Below, piece by piece: positions 25,792 to 35,194 of a stretch of 64,000 nt of DNA. A model generated the notes under the pieces. The model worked only from the letters and a program-made list of their open reading frames with translations, made no database searches and was not told the DNA's origin. Location of the stretch: NCBI GenBank assembly GCA_947652735.1, contig CANTEG010000012.1, positions 1 to 64,000 on the forward strand, in the 5' to 3' direction. Source of the DNA: an uncultured Lachnospiraceae bacterium. Its GTDB lineage: Bacteria > Bacillota > Clostridia > Lachnospirales > Lachnospiraceae. Position numbers and translations under genes: made by a program. Position 1 is the first letter of the stretch, and each line of letters opens with the position of its first letter.

Positions 25792-26670
25792 ATGAATAAG
25801 ATAAAAGTTGGAATCATAGGGACGGGAAATATCGGGACAGATATTTTAATGAAATTAAAAAGATCAAGTATATTGGAATGTGGAATTTTTGCCGGTCGCA
25901 ACCCTGATTCAAAGGGAATTCAGCTTGCAAAGAAGATGGGTGTGCCAACATCGACAGAATCAATTCGGGCAATTGAGGAAAATCCAGATTGTTGCGAAAT
26001 AGTATTTGATGCAACTTCAGCAACAGTACACAAGCAAAATGCACCCATTCTGAGAAGACTGAAAAAATTCGCAATTGATTTGACACCGGCACATGTGGGA
26101 AAAATGTGTGTTCCTGTATTGAATTTGGAAGATTGTCTTTTGTTAGATAATGTAAATCTGATTACTTGTGGTGGGCAGGCAACAATCCCTATTGCAAAGG
26201 TTATTAGTGATGTACATCCGGAAACAAAATATATTGAAATTGTTGCAACCATTGCATCTAAGTCAGCAGGTCCGGGGACGAGAAATAATATTGATGAATT
26301 TACACAAGCAACAAGAGATGCCTTGTCAGAGTTTACAGGGATTGAACATACGAAGGCTATTATTGTGTTGAATCCGGCAGAGCCTCCTATTACGATGCAT
26401 AATACGGTATATGCATTGATTGACAACCCGAATATGGATGAAATCAGACGTCGTGTACGCGAGATGGAAGCAAAAATTAAGAAATATGTGCCTGGATATT
26501 CTATTTTGTTAGAACCAAGCTATGAAAATGGACGTGTCACAACGACGCTTCAGGTTGTCGGATTGGGAGATTATTTGCCCAAATACTCGGGTAATTTGGA
26601 TATTATTACTTGTGCTGCCATTGAGATTGCGGAGTATTATGCACGGGAAAAGCTATTAAAGAGGGGATGA
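25792..26670 (+). CDS. dmpF: Acylating acetaldehyde dehydrogenase (DmpF/MhpF type)
   Basis: Interconverts acetaldehyde + CoA + NAD and acetyl-CoA. The 292-residue protein has the NAD-binding VGIIGTGNIGTDIL, the catalytic Cys126 in TCGGQATIPIAKVI, IASKSAGPGTRNNIDEFTQ and the C-terminal VGLGDYLPKYSGNLDIITCAA dimer region. All are intact. In catabolic operons it channels acetaldehyde from the aldolase encoded by the next gene, only four bases downstream here. Its place in a flagellar glycan operon is unusual. It could run in reverse to feed acetaldehyde to the aldolase for synthesis of 4-hydroxy-2-oxovalerate. Confidence 0.93.
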   Translation: MNKIKVGIIGTGNIGTDILMKLKRSSILECGIFAGRNPDSKGIQLAKKMGVPTSTESIRAIEENPDCCEIVFDATSATVHKQNAPILRRLKKFAIDLTPAHVGKMCVPVLNLEDCLLLDNVNLITCGGQATIPIAKVISDVHPETKYIEIVATIASKSAGPGTRNNIDEFTQATRDALSEFTGIEHTKAIIVLNPAEPPITMHNTVYALIDNPNMDEIRRRVREMEAKIKKYVPGYSILLEPSYENGRVTTTLQVVGLGDYLPKYSGNLDIITCAAIEIAEYYAREKLLKRG

Positions 26671-26674
26671 TAGA

Positions 26675-27724
26675 ATGAGTAAAATCAAAATATTTGATTG
26701 TACACTGCGGGACGGAAATCATGCCTTGAAGCATCAATTGACGGAAGATAATATTGAAGACTATTGTCTTGCAATGGATGGAAGTGGCGTTTATACAATT
26801 ATGGTAGGACATGGAAATGGATTAGGTGCTTCTTCTTTGCAGGTAGGACTGGCACTTTTAGATGAACGTACAATGCTGCAGACAGCAAAAAAAAATCTGG
26901 AAAGGACAAAGCTGGGAATATATATGATTCCTGGTTTTGGAACGATTAAAGATAATCTTGAGCCAGCTATACAAGACGGTGTGGAACTGTTTGAGATAGG
27001 ATGCCACTGTACGGAGGCAGATACAACGAGAGAGCATATAGAGTATTTGTGTAATCGTGGTCTTGAAACATATGGGGTTTTGATGATGTATCATATGGCA
27101 TCTCCGGAAAAGATTCTTGAAGAAGCACAAAAGATGCAGTCATACGGAGCAAAGGGTGTAATTTTGATGGACTCAGCAGGTGCCTCGACACCAGAAATGG
27201 TTCAGCGTGTTATTGCTTTGTTGGTAGATAATTTACACGTTCAGGTTGGGTTTCATCCACATAATAATATGGGATTAGCCGTTGGTAATGCATATACAGC
27301 AGTTTGTGAAGGTGCCACAATTATTGACGGAACTTTGCGTGGATTTGGTGCAGGGGCGGGAAATTGTCAACTTGAAGATATTGTTGCGGTACTTGAGAAA
27401 ACGGGGAAACGGACGGGCATTGACTTGTACAAAATGTTAGATGCCAGCGATCAGGTAATGCCTGATATCATGGGAACGGAATTTGGACAGGATTCCATTA
27501 GTATTGTCAGTGGGCAGGCAGGTGTATTTTCAGCATTTAAGCTCCATGTGTTGAATGCGGCAAAGGAATTTGGAGTAGACCCAAGAGATATATTTAAAGA
27601 ACTTGGAAAAAGAAAAGCTGTTGGGGGACAGGAAGATATGATTGTGGAGGTGGCAGAGAAACTCTCTTCTCCAATGGGTTCAAGAAATAGTAATGTAAAT
27701 TATCAGTTGGAATCGTTATTATAG
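26675..27724 (+). CDS. dmpG: 4-hydroxy-2-oxovalerate aldolase (DmpG/MhpE type)
   Basis: Reversible aldol cleavage of 4-hydroxy-2-oxovalerate to pyruvate and acetaldehyde. The 349-residue TIM-barrel protein keeps CTLRDGNHALKHQ (Arg12, Asp13, His16 match the DmpG active site), GHGNGLGASS, HCTEADTTREHIEYL, the metal ligands in GFHPHNNMGLAVGNA, GFGAGAGNCQLE and the C-terminal RKAVGGQEDMIVEVA. It therefore looks like a genuine DmpG rather than a distant HMGL-like protein. It forms a gene pair with dmpF and is 20 bases upstream of the TPP enzyme. A run of nine A at 26887-26895 lies in its coding sequence. Confidence 0.93.
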   Translation: MSKIKIFDCTLRDGNHALKHQLTEDNIEDYCLAMDGSGVYTIMVGHGNGLGASSLQVGLALLDERTMLQTAKKNLERTKLGIYMIPGFGTIKDNLEPAIQDGVELFEIGCHCTEADTTREHIEYLCNRGLETYGVLMMYHMASPEKILEEAQKMQSYGAKGVILMDSAGASTPEMVQRVIALLVDNLHVQVGFHPHNNMGLAVGNAYTAVCEGATIIDGTLRGFGAGAGNCQLEDIVAVLEKTGKRTGIDLYKMLDASDQVMPDIMGTEFGQDSISIVSGQAGVFSAFKLHVLNAAKEFGVDPRDIFKELGKRKAVGGQEDMIVEVAEKLSSPMGSRNSNVNYQLESLL

Positions 27725-27744
27725 ATAAATAGGAGGTTATATTA

Positions 27745-29535
27745 ATGAATGTTTCGGAATTTATTTTTGATTTTTTTTCAAAAAAAGGAATTGACACTGC
27801 ATTTATGGTAACGGGTGGGCAAGCAATGTGGCTGAACGATGCCATCGGAAAAAGTGGAAAGTATAATATTATTTGTACACATCACGAGCAGAGTGCAACT
27901 ATGTCAGCAGATGCTTATGGAAGAATTAAGAATAAACCTGCATTGGCACTTGTGACGGCTGGTCCAGGTAGTGTGAATGCTATGAATGGAGTAGTAGGCG
28001 GATATACAGATTCATCACCAATGATAATTATTTCCGGGCAGGCTGCTCTTTCATTTGTCCAATATCAGGAGGAAACTAAAATACGTCAGCATGGAGTACA
28101 GGGAATAAATATCAAACCATTGGTAGAGAATGTTGTAAAATATTTTATAACAATAGATGATGCACAAAAGACCGAATATTATTTGGAAAAGGCATATCAG
28201 GAAGCCACATCCGGACGTCCGGGACCGGTATGGGTGGATGTTCCGTTGGATATTCAGAATACACAGGTTGACTTGAAATACATGGAAAAATATGATTCTG
28301 AAGAAGAGCCTGAAGGCAGAATTGGTTTATTGCAGGCGGTAAAACATGCATATAAACTTTTAGAGACAGCAAAAAGACCGGTTTTTCTGGTTGGTCAGGG
28401 AGTTAGTCTTGCAGGTGCCAGAGAATTATTTTATGAATATGTTAACAAGGTTAGAATACCAGTAATTACGGCCAGGTTAGGTATTGATCTTATTGAATCA
28501 GATAATGATTTATATGTTGGCAGACCTGGCAACTACGGAGAGCGAGCAGCTAACTTAGCTATTCAAAATGCAGATGTTATTATTTCCGTAGGCTGTCGTT
28601 TGGCATCATCCTTGGTAGGTCATGCTCCGAAAGAATTTGGTAAGCATGCATATATTTATGTGGTTGACATTGATCAGAAGGAATTGGATAAACCAGGTGT
28701 GAAAATTGACTATAAGGTAAAACTTGATTGTAAGGCTTTCTTTGAAGGGATGAGTAGTAAACTGGCAGAATATTTTCTGCCATCATATGAAGAGTGGATT
28801 CAAGTGACTCAAAAATGGAAGAAGAATTATCCTGTATGTGACCCTGAATATAAGAATCAGAAACCCGTAAATTCATATTATTTTATTGATAAATTATCAC
28901 AGCTTGCAAAGAATGATGCTGCGATTATGGTAGATACCGGTTCCTGTTTCCATGTAGCATGTCAAACATGGAAAATAAAAAAGGGACAAAAATATCTGAC
29001 TACAGGCGGGCTTTCCTCTATGGGTTATTGGTGTGCAGGAATTGGGGCATGTATGGCAAATGATAGGAAGGAAACAATCGTAATTACAGGTGATGGCAGC
29101 CTTCAGATGAATCTGCAGGAATTTGCAGTTATCAAGCATAATAATTTGCCAATTAAGACATTTGTACTTAATAACAATGGGTATTTGTTAATACGTCATA
29201 CCCAACGTAATTTTATGGAGGATCGATTTGTTGGTGAGAGTCCTGCTTCAGGCGTTTGGTGTCCAGATACGTTAAGGATTGCTGAGGCATACGGAATTAA
29301 GGCAGTTCGTATAGAATCTGTTGATGAAATAGACCAAAAAATAAAGGAAGTATTAGAGTATAGAGGACCTGTGGTATGTGAGGTTATGACCCCGGAATGG
29401 CAATTATTGATTCCAAGAATTGCCTCAGATAAGCTTCCGGATGGAACACTTCGTTCCAGAGATTATGAGGATATGTTCCCTTACCTTGATCCGGAAGAAT
29501 TGAAAGCTCAGATGGTGGCTGAGAATGAGAAATAA
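27745..29535 (+). CDS. TPP-dependent acetolactate synthase/YerE-like enzyme
   Basis: A 596-residue ThDP enzyme with all three family domains. The N-terminal Pyr domain has the activating Glu48 in CTHHEQSATMSADAYGR. A central domain follows, and the PP domain has GDGSLQMNLQEFAVIKHNN (GDG at 449-451) ending in NN. In Yersinia pseudotuberculosis O:VI, YerE of this family transfers a two-carbon unit from pyruvate onto C4 of CDP-3,6-dideoxy-4-ketoglucose to make yersiniose. Lying between rfb genes and a reductase, this protein probably does the same kind of carbon-branching. True acetolactate synthase is the alternative, but no small subunit or ilv gene is present. Confidence 0.82.
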   Translation: MNVSEFIFDFFSKKGIDTAFMVTGGQAMWLNDAIGKSGKYNIICTHHEQSATMSADAYGRIKNKPALALVTAGPGSVNAMNGVVGGYTDSSPMIIISGQAALSFVQYQEETKIRQHGVQGINIKPLVENVVKYFITIDDAQKTEYYLEKAYQEATSGRPGPVWVDVPLDIQNTQVDLKYMEKYDSEEEPEGRIGLLQAVKHAYKLLETAKRPVFLVGQGVSLAGARELFYEYVNKVRIPVITARLGIDLIESDNDLYVGRPGNYGERAANLAIQNADVIISVGCRLASSLVGHAPKEFGKHAYIYVVDIDQKELDKPGVKIDYKVKLDCKAFFEGMSSKLAEYFLPSYEEWIQVTQKWKKNYPVCDPEYKNQKPVNSYYFIDKLSQLAKNDAAIMVDTGSCFHVACQTWKIKKGQKYLTTGGLSSMGYWCAGIGACMANDRKETIVITGDGSLQMNLQEFAVIKHNNLPIKTFVLNNNGYLLIRHTQRNFMEDRFVGESPASGVWCPDTLRIAEAYGIKAVRIESVDEIDQKIKEVLEYRGPVVCEVMTPEWQLLIPRIASDKLPDGTLRSRDYEDMFPYLDPEELKAQMVAENEK

Positions 29536-30445
29536 GAATACAGGAGTGGTGGTGACGGGTGCAACCAGTATGATAGGGATTGCACTCATTGAAGAATGTG
29601 TAAAAAATAATATCCCTGTAGCTGCTATTATACGTCCACATACAAAACGTATCAGTAGATTACCTAAAACAAATTTAATAACAATATATGAGTCGGAACT
29701 ATGTGAATTGTCAAAAGTTGATATACAATCCGGTTCATGGGATGTGTTTTATCACCTTGCATGGAGTGACACTGGAAAAGATACAAGAGATAATCCGAAT
29801 TTGCAGGAAAAAAATATAAAGTATACATTAGATGCTGTGAATCTTGCAGAAAAGCTGGGCTGTACTACATTTATCGGAGCTGGTTCGCAGGCGGAATATG
29901 GACCGGTGGATGGGGTGATTTTTCCGGATACAAAGACAAATCCTGTTATAGCATATGGAATGGCGAAGGAAGCTTCCCGTATGCTTAGTTCAAGACTGTG
30001 TGATATATATGGGATAAAACATATTTGGGGAAGGATATTCTCTGTTTATGGGCGCTATGATAATGAGGGAACAATGCTTGTGTATGCAATAAAAAAATTA
30101 CTATCAGGGGAAATGGCTGAATTTTCCACAGGAAACCAGCCATGGGATTATCTCAATGAGTATGATGTGGGAAGAGCATTTTATCTGTTAGGCAAAAGTG
30201 AGAATGCAAGAGGAACCTATTGCATTGCCTTTGGCAAAAGCAGGCCTTTAAAGGAATATATTTTGGAATTGGGAGGACAGCTTGGGGCTATTGATAGATT
30301 AATATTTGCTGAGCAAGGGGAAAAAAAAGATGTGGGGATTCAGGCAAATATTGATAAATTGAAAAGGGATACAGGTTTTGTACCAGAGATTTCTTTTTCG
30401 GTTGGAATTCAAAAAATGATTAGTGCTTATAAGGAAAATACATAA
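29525..30445 (+). CDS. NAD(P)-dependent SDR reductase, CDP-sugar type (YerF-like role)
   Basis: A 306-residue extended SDR with VVVTGATSMIGIALIEEC, a Ser-containing FIGAGSQAEYGP, catalytic Tyr144 and Lys148 (AYGMAK), and GRIFSVYGRYDNEGTM. Relatives include CDP-abequose and CDP-paratose synthases, and YerF, which reduces the keto group left after carbon-branching. The start overlaps the preceding TPP gene by 11 bases, so the two are coupled, which favours the YerF role. A run of eight A lies at 30321-30328. The exact product is not knowable from sequence. Confidence 0.82.
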   Translation: MRNKNTGVVVTGATSMIGIALIEECVKNNIPVAAIIRPHTKRISRLPKTNLITIYESELCELSKVDIQSGSWDVFYHLAWSDTGKDTRDNPNLQEKNIKYTLDAVNLAEKLGCTTFIGAGSQAEYGPVDGVIFPDTKTNPVIAYGMAKEASRMLSSRLCDIYGIKHIWGRIFSVYGRYDNEGTMLVYAIKKLLSGEMAEFSTGNQPWDYLNEYDVGRAFYLLGKSENARGTYCIAFGKSRPLKEYILELGGQLGAIDRLIFAEQGEKKDVGIQANIDKLKRDTGFVPEISFSVGIQKMISAYKENT

Positions 30446-30503
30446 AAAGATATGTATTTAATAAAGCTTGTATGACAAGAAATAATAAATATAGGAGTGC
30501 TTT

Positions 30504-33500
30504 ATGGATAATGGTGCAGCTTTAAAATATGAACAGGGAATCGCTCTTTTTGAGGAAGGACACTATGAGGAGGCAGTTGCATGTTTTATTTGTGCATATG
30601 AGAGTGGCTATATGCAGGCTGAAATACTTCAGAACATTTATAATTGTTTTGGCACCCCTAATATTCAGGAATTTCAGGATAATTATAATGTGACCGGTGT
30701 TGAACGATATGGTGTTAAATGTGAGGACACCGTTATTGATTTTATTCCAGTTGCAGAATATACATTTTATATCTGGCATAGAAAACAGGAAAAATTTTTA
30801 GGACTGCTTGATGTCTCGGATATGAAAAAGCCTGTAAGTAAAAGCTTTCAAAGCTTATTTATAACTGATAGATGCAATATTGAAGATATGCTGGATTTGT
30901 TAACACAGAAAAACTGGAGTCATGTATATATATTGCTTCAGGGACAGGAGTCAGAGCTTCTTTCCTTTTGTAAGCTGCCACTTTTTTTCACACAGTATTT
31001 AAAGGATGCCGTATTTTTCAAATCGGAGGAAGAATTAAAGTCATATTTTAAAAATAGGGAAAATTATCTTCCGCATAAAATGTGCACTGATAATGAACAA
31101 TATTATAATGCCTTATTTGATGAAATACATAATGAAAGAATTAACGAAATAGGTGAGGAGAGAAATAATATATTCCTGTCTATTTGTGTTCCAACTTGGA
31201 ACAGAGGTCTGCTGGCACTTGATGCGGTGAAAAATATATTGTTATTGTCATATGATGCCGAAATTGAGGTTGTAGTGTCAAATAATGGTTCAGATAAGAC
31301 AGAAGGTTACGATGAGCTGAAAAAAATCAAAGATTCACGACTTCGCTATTACGAGCTTGACAGCAATAAGGGATTTGCTTATAACTTCAGAAATGTACTG
31401 GGCAAAGCGAAGGGAAAATTTGTGGTGATGTGCAGTGATGAGGATTTATTAAAACTGGATGCATTTCCCCAATATTTAGATTTTCTTAAAGAAAATGACG
31501 ATGTACGTTTTTTAACTACCAGTGGAGACGGACAAGGGTTTAAAAAAGATGAAAGCTGTATTTATGAAGAAGGAAGCTTATCTTATAGTGAAGCAATCAA
31601 TGCAAACTATATTACAGGCGCTACATATAATAACGAATATATGAGGAAAAATCAAATTTTAGAAGCGTATGATGAGATGAAGGAACAGGAATTTATTTTT
31701 CAGTATCCTCATTGTGCACTTGCTGTTATGGCAGTAAAGGGTGGAAAAGCAGGTTTTTGCAATATTAATTTATGGACAGCAAAGGAGCCTGAAGAAGCAC
31801 AGGGTATGTTAGAATATATGAAGCTGGAACATCGTATTGAGCAACAAAATTATGCTATTTCTTTTTTTTCAAAGATTGTTACTGACCAATTAGAGATAAT
31901 GGAGATGATATCTATATGGATGTACAAAACATATCATTTATTGCGAGCAGGTTTTCAAGGTTCGCCTGAAGTGCACATAGAAAGGTACAACTGGTTGGAT
32001 GTATGTTTATTGATTTATGATAGCCAGATAAAGCTGATAAAAGAATATTCGTGGATGCAGGAAGATATAAAAGAAGTGTTAAATGAATTAGCATATAATA
32101 ATTTTATTGAATTTGCTATGGAAAATCCGGTAAGAAGTCTTCAGACAGAACAGGAAGCTCATATTCAGAAAACAATGTCCTTGATTATTCAAGAAAAGAT
32201 AAAACAGGGTGTTTTGCCTAAGGATATTTCAACATTTAAAATTGAACAGACAATAAAAGAATGCATGTCTGAGAAAAGGGAGATTAGGAAAGATATTATG
32301 GATAATGGTGCAACTTTTAAATACGAACAGGGTATCGCTCTTTTTGAGGAAGGACGCTATGAGGAGGCAGTTGCATGTCTCATTGATGCATATGAGAGTG
32401 GCTATATGCAGACCGAAATTATTCAGGATGTTTATAGCTGTTTTGTCACCCCTAATATTCAGGAATTTCAGGATAATTATAATGTGACAAATGTTGAACA
32501 ATATGGTGTTAAATGTGAGGACACCGTTATTGATTTTATTCCTGTTGCGGAATATACATTTTATATTTGGCATAAAAAGCAGAAAAAATTTTTAGGTCTG
32601 ATTGACGTAGCAGATATAAAAAAGCCTGTAAGCAAAAGCTTTCAAAGTTTGTTTATAGAAGATGGATGCAACATCGAAGACACCATAAAATTTCTGACAC
32701 AGAAAAACTGGAGTAATGTCTATGTCCTGCTTAGTGGTGAGGACTCAGAGCTTCTTTCTTTTTGCAAGCTGCCACTGTTTTGGGGACAGTATTTAAAGGA
32801 TGCTGTCTTTTTTAAATCGGAGGAAGAATTAAAGTCTTACTTTCAAAACAGTGAAAATTATCTCCCGAAAGAAATATGTGCAGATGATGTACAATATTAT
32901 AATGATTTATTTGAAGAAATACATAATGAAAGGATTAGAAAAGTAGGGGGGGATAGAAATAATATATTTCTGTCTATTTGTATTCCTACTTGGAACAGGG
33001 GATTGTCGGCGCTTAATGTGGTAAAACATATATTGGCTGTTTCCTATGATGCTGAGCTTGAGGTTGTTGTGTCAAATAACGGTTCCGACAAGACGGAAGG
33101 GTATGATGAGCTGAAACAAATCAAGGATTCCCGTCTGAAATATTATGAGTTCGACAGCAACATGGGTTTTGCCTGTAATTTCAGAACTGTGCTTGGTAAG
33201 GCAAGAGGAAGATTTGCCGTTACGTGCAGTGATGAGGATTTGTTAAATGTAAATGAATTGTCAAATTATCTGGATGTTCTTATTAATAACACAGATGTCA
33301 GATTTTTAACTACAAGTGGAGTTGGACCTAATTTTAATAGCGGGGAAAGTTGTATTTATGAATCGGGATTTGATTCATGCGTTCATGCAATCAATACAAA
33401 TTATATTACAGGTGCAACATTTAATATTCAGTATATGAGAGAAAATAAAATATTTGAAAAATATGATGCGTTAAGTGGACTGGCATTTATCTACTGGTAT

Positions 33501-34067
33501 GCACAGTGTGTTATGGCTGTTGTTACGACAATGGGAGGTAAAGCAGGATTTTCCAATATTGTATTATGGCAGGAGGGCGGAATAGATAATGAAACCGGAA
33601 TGCTAAAATATATGAGGCTGGAAAATAGGATTGAGCAACAAAATGACGCTGTTGAATTTTGTAATATGGTTTTTGGTAATGATATGAAACTGTTTTTATT
33701 AATGATGATTGAGCGCATGAGTAAAACATATTTTTTGTTAAATGTGGGATTTTACTGTTTACCGAAAGAATTTATGAGTGAATATAAATGGCTGGATGTA
33801 TGTCTGGCTATTTATGAAAGTCAGTTAGAATTAATTGATAAGTATTCAGGTGGGCAGGAAGCAATAATAAAAACATTAAAAGGAATCATTTTTGATGAAT
33901 TTAGTGAGTATGTGCTGGATAACCCAGTGAAGGACTATCAGACGGAACAGGAAGGTCTGATACAGGAAAAGGCGGCACTTGTCGTACAGGAAAAAATAAA
34001 GGGTGGGCGAATGCCGAAGGATATTTCTACAAAAGAGATAGAAGAAGCGATAAAAGCATGTTTATAA
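30504..34067 (+). CDS. Tandem-duplicated GT2 glycosyltransferase fusion
   Basis: A 1187-residue protein made of two near-copies (residues 1-598 and 599-1187). Each copy has a short TPR-like opening (KYEQGIALFEEG...YEEAVAC), an unrecognised 130-residue region, then a GT2 domain with SIC(V/I)PTWNRG, VVVSNNGSDKTEGYDEL and the metal-binding CSDEDLL, and a helical tail. The second copy begins MDNGATFKYEQG exactly like the first gene start (MDNGAALKYEQG). This suggests two tandem genes fused by loss of a stop. Both GT2 active sites look intact. A G7 run lies just before the second GT2 domain. It probably adds sugars to the flagellar glycan in the cytoplasm. Confidence 0.85.
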   Translation: MDNGAALKYEQGIALFEEGHYEEAVACFICAYESGYMQAEILQNIYNCFGTPNIQEFQDNYNVTGVERYGVKCEDTVIDFIPVAEYTFYIWHRKQEKFLGLLDVSDMKKPVSKSFQSLFITDRCNIEDMLDLLTQKNWSHVYILLQGQESELLSFCKLPLFFTQYLKDAVFFKSEEELKSYFKNRENYLPHKMCTDNEQYYNALFDEIHNERINEIGEERNNIFLSICVPTWNRGLLALDAVKNILLLSYDAEIEVVVSNNGSDKTEGYDELKKIKDSRLRYYELDSNKGFAYNFRNVLGKAKGKFVVMCSDEDLLKLDAFPQYLDFLKENDDVRFLTTSGDGQGFKKDESCIYEEGSLSYSEAINANYITGATYNNEYMRKNQILEAYDEMKEQEFIFQYPHCALAVMAVKGGKAGFCNINLWTAKEPEEAQGMLEYMKLEHRIEQQNYAISFFSKIVTDQLEIMEMISIWMYKTYHLLRAGFQGSPEVHIERYNWLDVCLLIYDSQIKLIKEYSWMQEDIKEVLNELAYNNFIEFAMENPVRSLQTEQEAHIQKTMSLIIQEKIKQGVLPKDISTFKIEQTIKECMSEKREIRKDIMDNGATFKYEQGIALFEEGRYEEAVACLIDAYESGYMQTEIIQDVYSCFVTPNIQEFQDNYNVTNVEQYGVKCEDTVIDFIPVAEYTFYIWHKKQKKFLGLIDVADIKKPVSKSFQSLFIEDGCNIEDTIKFLTQKNWSNVYVLLSGEDSELLSFCKLPLFWGQYLKDAVFFKSEEELKSYFQNSENYLPKEICADDVQYYNDLFEEIHNERIRKVGGDRNNIFLSICIPTWNRGLSALNVVKHILAVSYDAELEVVVSNNGSDKTEGYDELKQIKDSRLKYYEFDSNMGFACNFRTVLGKARGRFAVTCSDEDLLNVNELSNYLDVLINNTDVRFLTTSGVGPNFNSGESCIYESGFDSCVHAINTNYITGATFNIQYMRENKIFEKYDALSGLAFIYWYAQCVMAVVTTMGGKAGFSNIVLWQEGGIDNETGMLKYMRLENRIEQQNDAVEFCNMVFGNDMKLFLLMMIERMSKTYFLLNVGFYCLPKEFMSEYKWLDVCLAIYESQLELIDKYSGGQEAIIKTLKGIIFDEFSEYVLDNPVKDYQTEQEGLIQEKAALVVQEKIKGGRMPKDISTKEIEEAIKACL
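30504..34067 (+). repeat. Head-to-tail duplication of about 1.79 kb
   Basis: Unit 1 is 30504-32297 and unit 2 is 32298-34067. The DNA is nearly identical over long stretches near the 5' ends (compare 30655-30735 with 32449-32530, both running through the CCTAATATTCAGGAATTTCA segment) and diverges in the 3' thirds. That pattern fits an old duplication with later partial homogenisation or a recent duplication under diversifying selection. Confidence 0.9.
32946..32952 (+). repeat. G7 homopolymer before the second GT2 domain
   Basis: Seven G encode Val-Gly-Gly-Asp just upstream of SICIPTWNRG in copy 2. Copy 1 has no run here. A slip would truncate the second module while leaving the first intact. 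Candidate only. Confidence 0.5.
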
Positions 34068-34114
34068 ATAGTCATCCACATGGGCTGATATTCAATGGAT
34101 TGTGAGGATAAGAA

Positions 34115-35179
34115 ATGGATAATAATTTTTATAAAAATAAAACTATATTGGTGACGGGGCATACAGGGTTTAAGGGTGCATGGATGTGTAAGCTGTTACA
34201 AATGCTTGGAGCAAATGTGATTGGTTATGCATTAAAGGCACCAACGGAGCCTGCTATATTTGATTTGTGTAATATTGCAGACGGTATGGTTTCGGTTTTG
34301 GGAGATGTACGAAACAAAGAGCTGCTTCGTGAAGTGTTTCAACAGTATAAACCTGAAATTGTAATTCACATGGCAGCACAACCCATAGTGAGAGAGTCGT
34401 ATGTCAATCCTGTATATACATATGAGACAAATATAATGGGAACCGTGAACGTTCTGGAAAATGTGCGAATGACACCATCCGTGAAGTCAGTTGTAAATGT
34501 TACAACGGACAAGGTATACAAAAACAGAGAATGGGCTTGGGGATACAGGGAAGACGATGAGTTAAATGGTTATGACCCATATTCAAACTCAAAATCCTGT
34601 TCTGAGCTTGTGACGGGCAGTTATATTAATTCGTTCTTTTTGGAGCGTGATATCGCAGTTTCCACTTGCAGGGCAGGTAATGTTATCGGTGGAGGCGATT
34701 TTGCAGTGGATAGAATTATTCCTGACTGTATACGTGCGGTAGAAAATAACAAAAACATAATCGTGCGAAACCCGTATTCAACACGTCCGTATCAACATGT
34801 GCTTGAACCTGTCGCGGCATATCTTATGGTTGCGAGAAAGCAGTATGACGACAAAAAGCTGGCAGGGAGTTATAATGTAGGACCATCTGATGAGGACTGC
34901 TATACAACAGGTGAGCTTGTTTCCTTATTTTGCGATGAATGGGACAGACACACAGGTACAAAGCCTGTATGGGAAAACCGAAGTGAGGGCGGTCCACATG
35001 AGTCAAACTTCCTGAAGCTTGACTGCTCAAAAATAAGAAATACGTTTGGCTGGAAACCGGTATGGGGTGTAAGACAAGCAATGGAAAAAATTGTTGAGTG
35101 GAATGTAAGTTACCTGAATAAGGGCGATGTAACGGGGTGTATGGAAAAGCAAATTGAGGAATATCTGGCAAATGTATAG
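34115..35179 (+). CDS. rfbG: CDP-glucose 4,6-dehydratase
   Basis: Converts CDP-glucose to CDP-4-keto-6-deoxyglucose, the substrate of RfbH. The 354-residue extended SDR has ILVTGHTGFKGAWMCKLL, VIHMAAQPIVRESYVNP, NVTTDKVYKNREW, and the Tyr/Lys of YDPYSNSKSCSEL, plus RAGNVIGGGDFAVDRIIPDC. These are classical RfbG/DdhB motifs. It lies 8.5 kb from rfbF and rfbH, with the branching genes and the tandem glycosyltransferase between, which marks the limits of the dideoxysugar block. Confidence 0.95.
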   Translation: MDNNFYKNKTILVTGHTGFKGAWMCKLLQMLGANVIGYALKAPTEPAIFDLCNIADGMVSVLGDVRNKELLREVFQQYKPEIVIHMAAQPIVRESYVNPVYTYETNIMGTVNVLENVRMTPSVKSVVNVTTDKVYKNREWAWGYREDDELNGYDPYSNSKSCSELVTGSYINSFFLERDIAVSTCRAGNVIGGGDFAVDRIIPDCIRAVENNKNIIVRNPYSTRPYQHVLEPVAAYLMVARKQYDDKKLAGSYNVGPSDEDCYTTGELVSLFCDEWDRHTGTKPVWENRSEGGPHESNFLKLDCSKIRNTFGWKPVWGVRQAMEKIVEWNVSYLNKGDVTGCMEKQIEEYLANV

Positions 35180-35194
35180 TTAAGGGAGAAATAT

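Noticed and set aside
25920-26426. Minus-strand open frame of 168 codons opposite the acetaldehyde dehydrogenase gene
   Set aside because: Shadow of an intact gene with conserved active site; no start signals.
27771-27786. T8-C-A7 run at the start of the TPP enzyme gene, plus A8-A9 runs at 6415, 26887 and 30321
   Set aside because: Poly-A and poly-T runs are common in AT-rich DNA and encode ordinary Phe/Lys codons; not strong evidence of phase variation, unlike the G7 runs.
27745-29535. TPP enzyme considered as biosynthetic acetolactate synthase
   Set aside because: No small subunit or branched-chain amino-acid gene is near, and it is coupled by overlap to a CDP-sugar-type reductase; kept only as an alternative.
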